From positions 10,416,001 through 10,480,000 of the forward strand of contig NW_020825289.1 of NCBI RefSeq assembly GCF_003286085.1: a stretch of 64,000 bases of DNA, read 5' to 3'. The number at the start of each line of letters is the position of its first letter. The first letter of the stretch is position 1. Below, piece after piece: positions 22,648-35,478 of the stretch. This DNA comes from Drosophila persimilis (taxonomy: Eukaryota; Arthropoda; Insecta; Diptera; Drosophilidae). The notes under the pieces are model-generated. The model had not been told where the DNA came from. It made no database searches and saw only the letters and a program-made list of their open reading frames with translations. Position numbers and translations under genes: made by a program.

Positions 22648-24938
22648 GGTAATTGAATGAAACTTAACTGATTGCTCAGCGAAGGAGATTCTCGATATGA
22701 AGAGGTGAAAGAATCTGAACGAATGCAGAGAAATAAACGAAAGCACTTTTGAACAAGTGGTGTATTAAAGTTTAGGAATTAATTTGGTTCTTTATGGCCA
22801 GACACTTGTCGCCTACGCTGTACGTGATCTTTATGTCAAGTACTGTGGACGAAACTGTCATCGCCATTCCTTACTAGAGCGTTATTTACGATTCAAGCTC
22901 AAGATTCGCAGCATTGACAAGACATTTCACAACCACGAGCCTGGAAATTTATGGCCAGCATCGGGGTTCTGTAAACCAGTCGCTGTCTCAGCGGATGACA
23001 CTCACACACCGACAGAGTCAGAGCCAGAGCCAAAACCCAAATGTCAAATGTTGTTCAAAAGAACAGCCACAAAAGCAGCAGCAGCAGTAACAGATCACGG
23101 CAAATGCTAAGAATGTAAGGGTAAAAATCGTTTGACATTTACAGCTGCCTGCCCCCTTTCGGATGTGGCAGATCCCAGTCTTGTGGTCAGTGTGTGAGTG
23201 GGGCAAATTTGGTGGGGAGACTGCATTGGACAGCTAACCTTGCCTAGCTTTCCTTTTCATTTTCTTTTTGGTCTGTGCCTGTGGCAGCATCAGCATCAGC
23301 AGCAGTTGCACAACTTGGCGCGCCAATAAGTGACTCACCAGACGAGGAGGAGGCTTGGTTGCTGTTGCTGTTGGAGTTCCAGTTGCAGTTGCAGTTGTGG
23401 GTGCGGAAGATGGAGACGCCGACGTGGACAGACACAGAGGCACAGAGGGACGAGGCTTGGAGCACAGCGAAGAGGTCGTTTGTTGCAATAGGCGTCGGTG
23501 TTTTCTGCTTTTGGTTCGCCCGGTTTTCATACCCTCACCGAAAGTCCCATAACTTTGGCGAAAAGCTGCTTGCCACGCATGGAAACCATCCGTTGTGGCA
23601 CCATTTGTGGTGCACTCACATATTTTATTTCCATTCTACTGAATATGAAACCAAGGGTATCTTCAAAATCGATCCCCAAAGTCTGCTTTGACTTTATGTC
23701 TTTTTTCGGGTTTTCGCCGGCTCTCCGCCGGTTGTTCAACCCTCGGCGGCATTGTGTTGCAAGTGTTGGATCTCGATGATAGTTAAATTAATCTTTTTTC
23801 CTCTCATTGCTGCTGATTTGGATTCTCTTCCCCACAAATTTTTGCAGATTAACCCAATTGTATGGCAACTAATTAACATTTGCGAAGACAAGAGAATACC
23901 AAGACCGACCCCGATGCGCCCCGCATTGAACTCAATTATCGTCTTGCCTCACCTCATCGGCAAGACACTTGAATTGTTACAACAATTTTCGTTTCAGTTC
24001 ACTTGTGGTGTTGTTAGTATGTCACTCTCCTCGCGGATGGCATCCCAATCCAAGCCATCCACGAATCGTCTGCAATTACAAGAATCCGAGTCCGAATACG
24101 AATCCGAATGTGAATCTGAATCCGAATCCGAAGCTGCGGAATCTCTGCTGCGCCTCAGATGCATATATCATGGGGCAAGAGCTGCAGAGAGCCCCGAGTA
24201 ATCTGCATTTGGCAAATACAACAACAAATGCAAACAAAAAACTCGTTCTGGCTTGTTTCTAAATAACGGCATTACGAAGATGAACGACCGGACGAGCGCA
24301 CAGATGGACAGACAATCAGCAGACATTTGAGCTGTACCTATGTACATATGTTTGTCTGTACGTGCCACACAATCGAAATACATGCAACCGAAAACTCGAC
24401 TTAGGTGTGGGCCAGAGTTGGGGCATCTCTAGATCTCAAAAAACGAATTTCGAGCGGAGTCTACTAGAGCCAATGGAACACCCTTTTTCCCCCAAGAATT
24501 GTCAAAAATTCTGTCTTTGATCGGTATGAGATGATCCAAAGTATCCATTTCTACTGTCGTCCAATAAAATACCAAAATTCTGAATATGTTAAAGTTTCCA
24601 TGCCACGTGATGGAAAACTTTGGTACTTTGGTCTGTAATAAGTTCGACAATTGATTTTGTTTTTGATTTTAACATTTAAGTATCACTGAGCGTACAAACA
24701 ACAATTACCCATCGGTTGGATCTGTTCAGTCGGACAACTATAGCAGCAGCAACAACGACAAAGAGAGCTGCAGCAAGAGCAACTATGGCCAATGCAACTA
24801 TGCAGCCTCTCCAACCGCTGCATCTGGCGCTGTGTGCGTGTGTCTCTCGCTCTCCCGTGGAACCACTGGCAACACTGCTGTGTGGGTAATGGACGAGGCC
24901 AGATGTGCAGGAGGAGGCCAGACTCGGAGCGATTCGCC
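22648..24938. other. Intergenic, DUF1091 array to Cpr49Ah
   Basis: About 2.3 kb with no supported gene. Frames at 22784-23110, 23234-23691 and 23969-24262 come from CAG/GTTG-type and GAATCC-type simple repeats, or show no domain. CTGTTGCTGTTGGAGTT and GAATCCGAATC tracts are evident. Confidence 0.45.
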
Positions 24939-24946
24939 TATATAAG
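24939..24946 (+). promoter_or_regulatory. TATA box of Cpr49Ah
   Basis: TATATAAG, about 140 bp upstream of the Cpr49Ah ATG. Confidence 0.6.
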
Positions 24947-25082
24947 GCTTAAATAGGGCCGCGCTTGGCACAGTGTCTTGCGGAGCTGCTTTCACTTGCC
25001 AGTCGTAGTGCCAGCCAAACGGGCGACAAATCGGTCGAACAAAAAATCACCAATCAGTGGATAAAAGACCAATCCCAACGAA

Positions 25083-25764
25083 ATGAAAGTGCTTGTAAGT
25101 CCCGTGCCGTCCCCCTCCCCCAGACGTAGAGACCATCCCAGCCGCATCTGTGATTTGTGTGAACTGTGAACTATTAAACTGCAACTATCGTTTGCAGATA
25201 CTCATCTCGATGCTTGCTCTGTCCTGCCACGGCCAGCATCAGCACCAGCATCATAACCAGCATCACAGCGCCAACAACATACCGCGGGACGAGAAGCCCG
25301 ACCATCATCGCCACGAGGATCTGCGCGAGACGAGTACATGGATACCCATTCTCAAGTACAACAAGGAACAGAGCGAGGACGGCAGCTATAAGACGGAGTA
25401 CGAGACGGGCAACAACATCATCCACGAGGAGACGGGCTTCCTCAAGGACTTTGACACGAATCCGAATGGAGTCCTGGTCCAGCATGGCCAGTACTCGTAC
25501 CAGTCACCGGAGGGCCAGCTGGTAAACGTTCAGTACACGGCCGATGAGAACGGCTTCCGTGCCACAGGCGACCACATACCCACCCCGCCCGCCATACCCG
25601 AGGAGATCCAGAAGGGACTCGACCAGATCTATGCTGGCATCAAGCTGCAGCAGGAACGACTCGAGCAGCGGGCCAAAACGGACCCAGACTTTGCCCGGAA
25701 GCTGGAGGAGCGTCGCGTTGCCAATCAAAATGGGCAATATATCGGTCTGCTCGAGAATCAATAG
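25083..25764 (+). CDS. Cpr49Ah: Cuticle protein RR-1, Cpr49Ah-like
   Basis: Secreted cuticle protein, 192 aa. Exon 1 25083-25094 (MKVL), exon 2 25198-25764, phase-0 intron inside the signal peptide (ILISMLALSCHG). A His/Gln-rich segment follows (QHQHQHHNQHH), then the RR domain with EDGSYKTEYETGNNIIHEE, GQYSYQSPEG and VQYTADENGFRATGDHIP, then a TPPAIPEEI motif. The C-terminal 50 residues are Gln/Arg/Glu-rich and probably helical. Unlike Ac, Ae, Af and Ag it has no intron at the start of the RR domain. The His-rich segment could bind metal ions or take part in catechol cross-linking (inference). AATAAA at 26058-26063. Confidence 0.88.
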
Positions 25765-28096
25765 ATGTGTGTTCTTCAGATTCCCCCATCCTTTCCACCC
25801 CCCACCGAACTGATGATCCTGGAAACGTGCTGAAAACATTTGCTAAACATTACTAATCCGCCAACCAACATTCCCCGCCAGAACAACAACAATAAGACTG
25901 TGATTTCATTTGCAAATTCGTCCAAAGCTTCCCATCTGGAATCTGGAACCACTCTCCGCTCGGAAAACTATATCGACTAACATGAAATTTGCATAACTAA
26001 GATCCACTTACAGAAACACACACGCACTCGCACACGCACTCATCGCATCGGGCACTCAATAAATTATAATTTTGTTAACGAGTGTGAAAGTTTTGCCGCT
26101 ATAAAACAATAAAAGAAAAACTAACGTTTCCATTACGCCAAACCGACTTGATGATTTTCCCATTTTTCCCATTTCACTACGAGCCACTGCTCCTCCTCCA
26201 CCCTCCCCATCCATCCATCGTCTGGTGTCCATAATGCTCAGACAGACGTGACAAAGCGTTTATGGGTCTTCATTATTTTTTTTTGTAATTTTTCCTTATT
26301 TATTGTTATCATTTTCGTTGCTGGTTTACTGTCTTTTTTCGCAGATCGAGTTTCCTCTGTCAGTTTATTGATCCCATTCCATGCAGCGCAGGTTGAGCTT
26401 TTCCCATTTTCCATATTTCTACATCGACTGCCGTCGACTCTTCGTCTTCTTCTAGTGCTGCTTGCTGTTGCACTTACTGCTGCTTGATATATGCATGGAA
26501 ATTGTCTGTCGAGCGCCTCTGACTGGTTGCTGGTTGCATAATTATGACAGTTTGCGAGATTGGGATTGGGAACGGGGAGAATCGGGTCCACGAGCCGTAC
26601 AGACGTAGTGGTCCATGAATGGGTTAGTGGCCCAACTCCAGCCGGTCTCTCCACTCAATCGGCCAATTATTTCATAAGCTCATGGCCCAAAACTATTTTA
26701 CCGTTGGCCTTCGGTGAAAAGTAGCCCTTAGCCAAACAAGCAACGAGAAGAACCAAAAATAGCTGTCATCAACAGGCTGAAAGAACAAACACCAAACGGG
26801 CAAAAACCAGCTAGATCTTTTGTGCCACGAAACGGCAAGCGATTTGGCCACATATTTGCATAAGTGTAAGCATACACCTGCGGTCAAAATATTGGTATGG
26901 CCAAAAAGCTCTTAAAAAAAATATAATAAAAGCCGTTTAGTTCTATACCAAATATAAGGATGGGTTTGAAGAGCTCCATTTTATAATCATCTAATTTTGT
27001 ATGATTTAATATAGTATTCTATGGCTAATAATATAACTTGGATTAAATTTGGTGCAATTATTTAGGAGCCTTGGAAGGTGCTACTACTATAAGAAGACAA
27101 ACTAAATTTATTCGTGTTTAGAACATGTCAATCACAATAGTTTTACCCATAAAACTATTCAGATAAGATCAAACAATACCAATAATGCTTTAAGTTTTCT
27201 ATTAAGAGTTATTCAAAATTGCAACAAGTTCTACAAACCACCCTCTATAGTCGTCAAACCATAAGCAATCATAATGCCAGTGTGGTGTAGTATTTATTCT
27301 ATAATTGCGACCCATACTGTCGTATGGTATGTGTTAAGAAATATGGAGAGTCCACCAAAAAATAAATCAATTCCGCTGCATTTTCACCGCCATGGCAGGC
27401 AGAGCATAGACCCCAAAAGCAAAACTCCAAAGACTGTTTATTCGCCATTAAGTTTCAACGCTCTTGCGCATAATTAAAATGAAAAAAAAATAAGTTTAAC
27501 AAAGGAAAAATTTCTATGGCCTGTGATTAGAAAGAATCTTTCTTCTCGGTGTCTGTCTGACCAGAGCTTGGGCTTTGAATTGATTTGGCCAACGTCAGTT
27601 GCCGTTTAGAAGCCGTCGCGTGCAGATCACGAATCATCGTCTACGGGAAACCCGAAGATATTGGGGAAAAGAGGAACAGAGGTACCTGGAGAATCTAGAA
27701 GGGGCGGACAGGTGTTCGTCGGTTGGTCGAATTCGCGGGAGCGTTAAACCGAGAAGAGGTAGCGGTACAAGTGTGGAGTGGAGTGGAGTGTGTAGTGGCG
27801 TGGAGTGGAGTGGGGTGAAAAGAAATGGAGAGAAGTGGAGACGGGGAGAGCAACAAGAGCAAGAAGTGCGTGCGAATATCGAATTGACATCGAAGCTCCG
27901 TTAAAGCACGCGCACAATGGTTTGTTATTGTGGCCGCCGCTGAAAACGAGAATGAAACAATAAAGCCGCTGAAAAACTAACTGTAAAATATACGAATAGG
28001 TATACTCCAGCAATCAGCAGAAGTGGCACACGAGAGGCCGCGATAATATAAACAGAAATCGAAAACAAAATCCCATCCGATAGGTGAGATCCGAAG
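25765..28096. other. Intergenic and probable 5' leader of the next gene
   Basis: Contains the Cpr49Ah 3' UTR, AT-rich spacer and, near 27770-27830, a GTGGA-rich tandem tract. Frames at 26238-26654 and 27599-27904 carry no domain. The last few hundred bases are probably the 5' leader of the 28097 gene. Confidence 0.45.
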
Positions 28097-29550
28097 ATGG
28101 TTAGTCACCCGCACGAGTGGATGCTGTGGCTAGTGGCCCTCAGTGGCTGTCACCTGATCAGCGCCCAGCAGCTGCAGGGGCCGCCGCCCCGTCCCCGGGG
28201 ACGTATACGCATTTCGGATATGCAAGCACAGATTCCTGGTCCAGACCCGATTCTACGAAGTTGGGCCAACGTGGGCGCAGTGCCGGTCAGCTCCACGGTG
28301 CACACCCACATTCCGCTGCTGCGAGAGGAGAGCGCCAGGCCAGCCACGCCCAGGCAGGAGTCGTCGGTGGTGTACGGCAACTGGAAGCCGGAGCATCCGG
28401 AGAACCCCTACGAGGCGGACACGGAGCAACAGCCCAAGGAGCGGGTCTACGGGCGGTTGGAGGCCATGCTGATGGGAATGCCAGCTGAAGGTAAGAGTGC
28501 ATGTTTCGGTGTGTTCCAACCCTAAACGCCTCAGTTTCAGGCATTGATGCGCAGCCATCCAGATCCAGCGAGGAACAGCAGGCTCCCATCGCTCCTGGAG
28601 GCTATCAGAGTCCAGGCTTTGCGCGTCCCGCCAGCTTTGAGCGATCGCCGGAGAAGCACGGACGTCGGCGCATAAGCTCCCAGCAGGCGCCGCACCAATT
28701 CGAAGTGGTACAGTTGAATGCCACCGATCCTCTACTTAGGGCCATGGCCAAGCAAATCAATGAATCTGTGGAGACGACAACGGCGGCCCGTCGACCATCT
28801 CAATCCACCACGGACGACAGCTGGATGCCTTTGCCGTATCCCTATCCCTATGACACTACAGTGCCGGCTCCATCTTCAACCAGCTCCTCGAGTTCAAGCC
28901 TGCCGCAGTCATCCATGGTGCACCCTCCGGCGCCCACGCAAGCCACGAGGTCAACAACGATCTCGCTCAACTGGCCCACGGATTTTATCGACAGCTCCTC
29001 GAACACCGCGAGCACTGAACCCGAACGCGTGGATAGGAATCTCAGCATGAACATTGACAGGCGCGACGATAGCGTTGGGGATTCTGTGGATGACTACAAG
29101 TACTACGAGGACTCGCTCAACTCCGCCCAGATGCACAGCGAGCTGAGTGTGCCGGAGACGCTGGTGCCGCAGCGGCCGCTCAATATCACCCGCGTCGGGA
29201 TACCCTACGAGGAGCGGAACGCGGCCGAGGAGCCTACCATATGCGTGCCCCTAACCGTCACAGAGACATCTCTGGCCTCGGACAGTGCCACGCCTCTGGT
29301 GTTGGAGGTTGAGCGTGTCTACTGCTTTCCCCTGCCTAAAGTGGAGGTCCGTCCGGGCAGCGTCATACGCCAACAGGTGGAACAGATCACAAGGTCGAGT
29401 CGGGGAGAAGTCCCCGAAATGGACATGGAACCAACGGAGCAGCCAATGCCAACCGAGGTGACAGCCGGGGCCAGCCAGACAACCAGCACACTCGCTGCGA
29501 CGCTATTCCTCCTCATCGGCTACTGTACCTGGCCAAGGATTTTGATTTAG
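28097..29550 (+). CDS. Secreted, probably GPI-anchored Ser/Thr-rich protein of unknown function
   Basis: I do not recognise a catalytic domain. Exon 1 28097-28490 and exon 2 28541-29550 join in phase 1 to 467 aa. The start is an N-terminal signal (MLWLVALSGCHLISA) and the end a hydrophobic tail (STLAATLFLLIGYCTWP) after a small-residue region (GASQTT), the layout of a GPI-attachment signal. The middle is disordered, Ser/Thr/Pro-rich, with acidic Tyr-rich DDYKYYEDSLN. Near the C-terminus is a more ordered block with two Cys (TICVPLTVTETS, VYCFPLPKVEV). By position next to Cpr49Ah it may be the counterpart of D. melanogaster CG8520, but that is a guess from gene order. Confidence 0.75.
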
Positions 29551-30081
29551 AATTAGAATTACCACAGATCACTTAATAACTCAGGGGCTAATCGTAATAT
29601 ACAATTAGTTACACAATAAAAGCAAAGCACACGCATCCTATCGGCTCTGCAGATGCTATTTGTTTATTTTCCAATCGGAGAGCGTTGAACGATAAGCCAT
29701 TATCAATGTTTATTGGTCCGATAAGACGTTTCCATTCATAAAAAGCGAATATTATTATGAATGGCTGAGGATAGTGAGGGCCATGATACAAACACAACGA
29801 TAAAAGAGTACTCTACTCTTTTAAATAATGTGCTCTGATTCCAATGATTCATTTTTAACACGCCAGACAATATAAAACAATCTATTGCTTCCCTCTTTAG
29901 CGTTTTCAAAAGAGAGCAGAGCACCCATCGAAAGACTGGAAAATGTTCTTATGTCTCCATTCTATTGCTTTTAAATGCATATCTTTTAAATCATATTTTA
30001 ATCAACTAATTAAAGGATTGTAAATATTCATATGTATCTATATACATATATATATGTACATATTATCAGATCGTTCAGATC
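29551..30081. other. Intergenic between convergent genes
   Basis: 3' UTRs of the 28097 gene (ACACAATAAAAGC near 29610) and of the ligase on the other strand. Nothing else seen. Confidence 0.5.
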
Positions 30082-31945
30082 TCACTTGCCTGTTCCGTTT
30101 TGGGCAATAAATAGTTCGCGTGACGTCTTGCGCAAAGTCTTGCCATTGACATTGGCCGGCAGCTTATGGGTGAACTGGACTCCGGCATGCAATTGCTTTT
30201 GCAGTGCAGGTAACCGCTTGGCCACGTGATCCGAAATATCCTTTGCTGTTACTACAGCTCCTTTGGCCTTGACCACCAAGGCGCCGGCAGCATCGCCCTC
30301 CCGCTCATCGTACACTCCAATGACGCACACGTCCTGCACTTGCGGCAGCTCCGAGATGACACTCTCGATCTCAGTCGGCCAATAGTGAAGGCCCTGGTAC
30401 TTTAGGATCTCCTTTTTGCGATCGACTATGTAAAGGAAGTTCTGCTCATCGAAGTAGCCCAGATCGCCGGTGTGGAACCAGCCCTCCACGTCCTGCATCT
30501 GAAGTGTAGCCTCGGGATTTCCGAAGTAACCATTCCATGTCTGCCCCCTATCCACATAGATCTCCCCAACTTCATTGTATGTCAAGTTCTTTCCATCCTC
30601 GTCCACAATGCGCATTCTCACGCCCGCGACGGGTTTGCCAACCGAAGCTATATTGCTGATTCCAATACTACTCGTTATGATAAAGGTCTCCGTCAAACCA
30701 TAGCCAGAGGTAAGCATCGCATTCTTGCAGAGCTCTTGGGTCCGCTGCAGGGTGGCCATCGAAACCGCACCGCCGACATAGTGGACGTTCTTTAGGGGTG
30801 CCAGATCTTCCGGCGTGGCGTCCGGATAACTTATCAGGGCAGAGAGATGGCGAGGCGGCAGCACGGCACAGTCGATCTTGTACTTCTTCACCAGCTGCAC
30901 AAAGTACTCTGGAGTGAAGGGTTTGCTGGTAATGATTCGGGTGGCACCAAACGCAGTGCTATAGATAAATGTGACCACGCCGGTGACCCAGTCCAAGCCA
31001 CTCGATGATAACATGCTCAGTTCGCTGTTGATCAGGCTGTGCAAGAATAATATAGAACAAATTAAAATTTTTAATTTTAATTCTAAAAGTAAATAGTTCT
31101 ATACTCACGGGTTATCCTGCATCAGAACATTGTTGGAAATGCAAACCGCCTTGGGCAAGCCTGTTGTTCCCGAGGAGCACAAAATGGCCATGGTCTGGCC
31201 CCCTCCCTCCTTCAATGGCTCTGGCCTACAAAGCATCTCGCGTTAGTCAGAAAATAGATATTTCCTTCGTCACTCACTGGTATCCCGCTTCAGTAGTGGT
31301 GGGATCCAGAAGATCCTCTATCTTGTGCACTCCCTCTACGGGATCTGTGATAGTGTAGATCTCCGGCTGCCATCCAGCAGTCGCCGCACGAACCTTGTCG
31401 TACACATTTCCATCGCAGAATATCAGACTTGGATTGGTTATCGAGAACACATGGGTTACGGTAGCTGCGTCAACAGATTCCCATACTTATTACTCAGAAA
31501 TTGTTAAGCGATACTCTTGATGGCAGTACCAACCTTCGTCTTGATCCGGATTAACCGAGTGGAATGGTGTTCCATTCATTAGGCAAGCCACTCCCAGGGG
31601 CATTAAGTAAGTACAGTTCTTAGCAACAATGCCAATAACATCCTTGTTACTGAGCGCACGCTTCTTGAAGTACTGAGCAATCCGAATGGCCCAGGTGAGA
31701 CCCTGTTCGAAGGTGACTGTGACTCCATCAATGTCGTTTATCTGCATGGAGTAGAAATCTGTAGGTGGGTCTCTTCGGGGCGAACCCAATTGGTTCTGAC
31801 TCACCTGCCACACGTTCTTGGGCCAGATCCTCATAGTGTTAAAAATAATTTTACCAATGGACGTGTCATAGTGGTATAAGGGGCTGCGTTTGGTTCCACT
31901 CCAAATTCTCTCCTTCTCATCGTATGTCGTGGGTATTCCTGCCAT
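30082..31945 (-). CDS. Luciferase-like acyl-CoA / 4-coumarate-CoA ligase family enzyme, copy A
   Basis: AMP-forming CoA ligase of the firefly-luciferase superfamily. It adenylates a carboxylic acid and transfers it to CoA; the acid is unknown. Exons 31945-31805, 31741-31534, 31464-31278, 31225-31109 and 31036-30082 give 535 aa. Motifs: P-loop-like SSGTTGLPK, SGYGLTE, GWFHTGDLGYFDE, IVDRKKEILKYQG and the catalytic-lysine motif LPANVNGKTLRK near the end. The C-terminus is NGTGK, so the SKL-type peroxisomal signal common in this superfamily is absent. Its first intron is open in frame and was removed because the retained version inserts 21 residues absent from the paralog. It may correspond to D. 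melanogaster CG8834 (inferred from gene order). TATAAATAG lies about 70 bp upstream. Confidence 0.88.
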
Positions 31946-33528
31946 ATTTGAAGAGCTCCAAGAACGACTTTGTCGTTCTTTGTCGACTGTGCCGTTCTCT
32001 GTTGTGGAAGAACCTATTTATAGGGACCCACGGCTGAGCACTGTATCAATGTTTGAGGTCGATAGTACATCACAAGACGCCTGTTGTTGCGCTAGGCCCC
32101 GACTACATGATACCCTGCACCAGCAGGGCATTCATATAGCAAATAATCTATTTCGCTTGAGCAAAGAGCTTGCAGCTCTAGTCTAAAATATATTTATCCG
32201 AAATACCTACTACTGACAGAGACGTAAAATCAGACATGCACATAATCGTTATTCAGCAGTTTTACATATCTTATCAGTGCATAACCTACATATAGTCCAC
32301 TAATTTTATATACTTGAAGCTATCGCACTTTGATTGTTTAGACTTCTCATTCTATGTTCTATGTTAGAAAAAGCTCTTTTCTACGACATTCGATTCCAAA
32401 AATGTTTTCAATTTGTTTAGATACATTTCACCATCCAAATTGATATCAGTCCTAAACAGCTAGAATTTAACCAAAACGTTTGCCTTTGCCTTATCTCTAC
32501 AACTGTAAATCCCAATTGAAATCAAAAGATTTCATTACCAACGTACGAATAAGTCGTATTTGAGTATTTTTCGGCCTAAAAATATACCATCAAATTTGTA
32601 GGGCTTTTAATGAAATCGAGAATACGATATTCTTAAAGATTGATTAACTATAAACTACGTTTGGTGTACTCGTAATTACAAGTATATTTTAAGGCATTCT
32701 GATATTTTGTACACCATTCTTTTTATATACTTTTTATATGCATCAAGGACCTAATGTGTCTGCCAAGCGAAGGTATATATAGTTTTAGTCAATACAAAAA
32801 TAAGATTCCGAATACTTCTGTGAAATCTACCCATCAGTACGGCTATTTCGTTTATCTTAATAGCTTAACAATTGGGAAAGAAGTATTGCTGGTATTGCTC
32901 ATAAAATTATTGATCAAATTTAAACAACAAGGTCTAAAGTCGATAAACTAACCTGGTACTCGACTTTGAACATGTGGCAAAAAAACAGTCTCCAACATCA
33001 GAATAGATTTAACCATGTCCGTATGCATGAACATCTGTATCCTGGAGATTATACCTGCCAAACTTTGTTGGTGCGAAAAATCTGAAGCTTCTATTGGGTG
33101 GAGTTTTTTTAATCAACTCATATATAACTTATCTTCACCGGTGCATCGATTGTGAGAGGTGCGTTCTTTCTTGTGCACATTTCACATACATATGTATGTC
33201 ATTGATTCAATTCCTTATTTGAGAGCGTTGATAGAAGCCCCACCGATATAGAAGCCCATTCATAAGAACTGCATCTTATCAGCAATGCCTAAGAGCTCAA
33301 GCTTGCTGAGATATCATAGCTGGTCTTTACAAATCCAGGCCAAAGCATGAAAAAGGACGGATTATTTCTGTTTCAGGAACACTTTATTGCTGACCAAAGG
33401 TTCGTCTGTATTGTCGAGTGCTCAGAACTAAAACACTCCAACTGAATATTATTCTTTGAACTTATCTGACACACTTATGATTGCAAAATATAGGAATATA
33501 TATATGTACTTGTTAGACCGTTGAGAAC
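31946..33528. other. Spacer between the two ligase genes
   Basis: Promoter of copy A (TATA at 32014-32022) then AT-rich DNA without recognisable genes. Frames at 31890-32186 and 32754-32951 have no domain. Confidence 0.5.
32014..32022 (-). promoter_or_regulatory. TATA box of ligase copy A
   Basis: TATAAATAG on the minus strand, about 70 bp from the start codon. The identical 9-mer occurs at nearly the same distance in copy B. Confidence 0.65.
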
Positions 33529-35397
33529 TCACTTGCCGGTCCCGTTTTGTGCAACAAAAACGTCGCGTGCCGTCTTGCGCAACGTCTTGCCATTCACATT
33601 GGCCGGCAGCTTGTCGGTGAACTGGACTCCGGCACGCAGTTGCTTTTGCACTGCAGGTAACCGCTTGGCCACGTGATCCGAAATATCCTTTGCTGTTACT
33701 ACAGCTCCTTTGGTCTTGACCACCAAGGCGCCGGCAGCATCGCCCTCCCGCTCATCGTAAACTCCAACGACGCACACGTCCTGCACTTGCGGCAGCTCCG
33801 AGATGACACTCTCGATCTCAGTCGGCCAATAGTGAAGGCCCTGGTACTTTAGGATCTCCTTTTTGCGATCGACTATGTAAAGGAAGTTCTGCTCATCGAA
33901 GTAGCCTAGATCACCGGTGTGGAACCAGCCCTCGAAGTCCTGCATGCGCCGTGTCTCAACTGGATTGCCGTAATAGCCATTCCAGGCCTGACCTGTGTGC
34001 ACATAGATTTCTCCAACCTGATTGTATGTCATGTTCTTGCCATCCTCGTCGACAATGCGTATTCTAACCCCTGGAATGAGTCTGCCGGCCGAGGAGATGT
34101 TGCTGATTCCAATATTGATCGTTATAGCTCCAACCTCTGTCATTCCGTAGCCGGAATTGAACATGGCACGTTTGCACAGCTCCTGGGCCCGCTGCAGTGT
34201 GGTGGTGGAAACCAAGCCCCCGCCATAATTCAGATGCGTTAAAGGTGCCAAAGCTTCCGGGGTGGCATCCGGACAACTGATAAGGGCCGACAGATGGCGA
34301 GGCGGCAGCACGGCATAGTTAATCTTGTACTTTTTCACCAAATACACAAAGTATTCGGGGGAAAAGGCTTTATTGGTAATGATGCGAGTGACACCGAAGA
34401 CCGCGCTAAAGACGAATGCCCACAGGCCGGTGATCCAGTCCAGACAGCTGGCTATGAAGATAACCGATTCGCTGTGGACCAACCTGCGTACGTAGAACAG
34501 GGAGGATCACACCTTGGACGCGATTAAATGGGGTTCTCAAACTTACATGGAGTCTTGTATGAGGTTACTGTTGGAAATACAAACCGCCTTGGGCAAACCA
34601 GTTGTTCCCGAGGAGCACAATATAGCCACAGTCTGGTCGCCTCCGTCCTTCAAATTTTCCGGCCTAAGAAACATCTTGGGTTATCCTCTGTATATTTTAT
34701 TATTTGGATGAGGCAGTTCCACTTACTGGTACATCTTCTCTGACGTTGTGGGATCCAGAAGAGTTTCAATCTTAGGGACTCCTTCGACGTGGTCTGTGAG
34801 CGTGTAGATATCCGGGTGCCATCCAATGGTTGCGGCATGCACCTTCTCGTATTCATTGCCATCGCAGAATATCAGAGACGGCTTAGTTATCGAGAACACA
34901 TGGGTTATTGTAGCTGCATTTAGAAGCGGATTTACAGATAATTCAGTGAGTTTTAACATTAACGTGCAGAATGGAAAAACGCACCTGCATCCAGCACTGG
35001 ATTGACCGAGTGAAATGGTGTTCCATTCATTAGACAACCCACTCCCAGCGGCATCACATAGGATGAGTTTTTCGCTGCAATTCCAATTACATCCTTGTGG
35101 TTGAGTCCACGTTTCTTGAAGTACTGGGCAATCCGAATAGCCCAGGTTAGACCCTGTTCAAAGGTTACTGTCACGCCATCAATATCGCATATCTGAAGTG
35201 AAGAGATAATCTATAAGTGTGTCTCTTCGGGACGATCCTTTTCAGCTAACTCTTACCTGGCACACGTTCTTGGGCCAGTTCTTCATGGTATTGAAAATGA
35301 TTTTACCTACGGACGTGTCATAGCTGTATATGGAGTTGCGCTTGGCTCCACTCCAGACGTTATCCTTCTCGTTGTAGGTAGTGGGTATCATTGCCAT
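33529..35397 (-). CDS. Luciferase-like acyl-CoA / 4-coumarate-CoA ligase family enzyme, copy B
   Basis: Tandem paralog of copy A with the same predicted chemistry. Exons 35397-35257, 35192-34985, 34913-34727, 34663-34547 and 34483-33529 have lengths 141, 208, 187, 117 and 955, identical to copy A, so the protein is also 535 aa. Motifs: SSGTTGLPK, SGYGMTE, GWFHTGDLGYFDE, IVDRKKEILKYQG and LPANVNGKTLRK. Like copy A it ends in NGTGK with no peroxisomal tripeptide. The 3' part of the last exon is almost identical in DNA to copy A, while the rest is clearly more diverged. Substrate-pocket residues in the middle of the last exon differ between copies, so substrate preferences may have diverged (inference). 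Confidence 0.88.
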
Positions 35398-35469
35398 TTT
35401 GGGGTTTCTGGAATAAATTGCGTGCTGTCACAGCCTGCAGTTAACTGTAGCGTAGGGCCAGGTGCAGGT

Positions 35470-35478
35470 CTATTTATA
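35470..35478 (-). promoter_or_regulatory. TATA box of ligase copy B
   Basis: TATAAATAG on the minus strand, 73 bp from the start codon. Confidence 0.65.

Noticed and set aside
22784..23110. 108-codon plus-strand frame after the DUF1091 array
   Set aside because: Composition drifts into CAGCAG and GAGCC repeats; no domain or splice context.
23234..23552. Several overlapping frames on both strands
   Set aside because: All arise from a GTTGCTGTTG-type simple-sequence tract.
28117..28589. Long alternative frames on both strands over exon 1 of the 28097 gene
   Set aside because: GC-rich coding DNA opens shadow frames; only the chosen frame has a signal peptide and splices to the long second exon.
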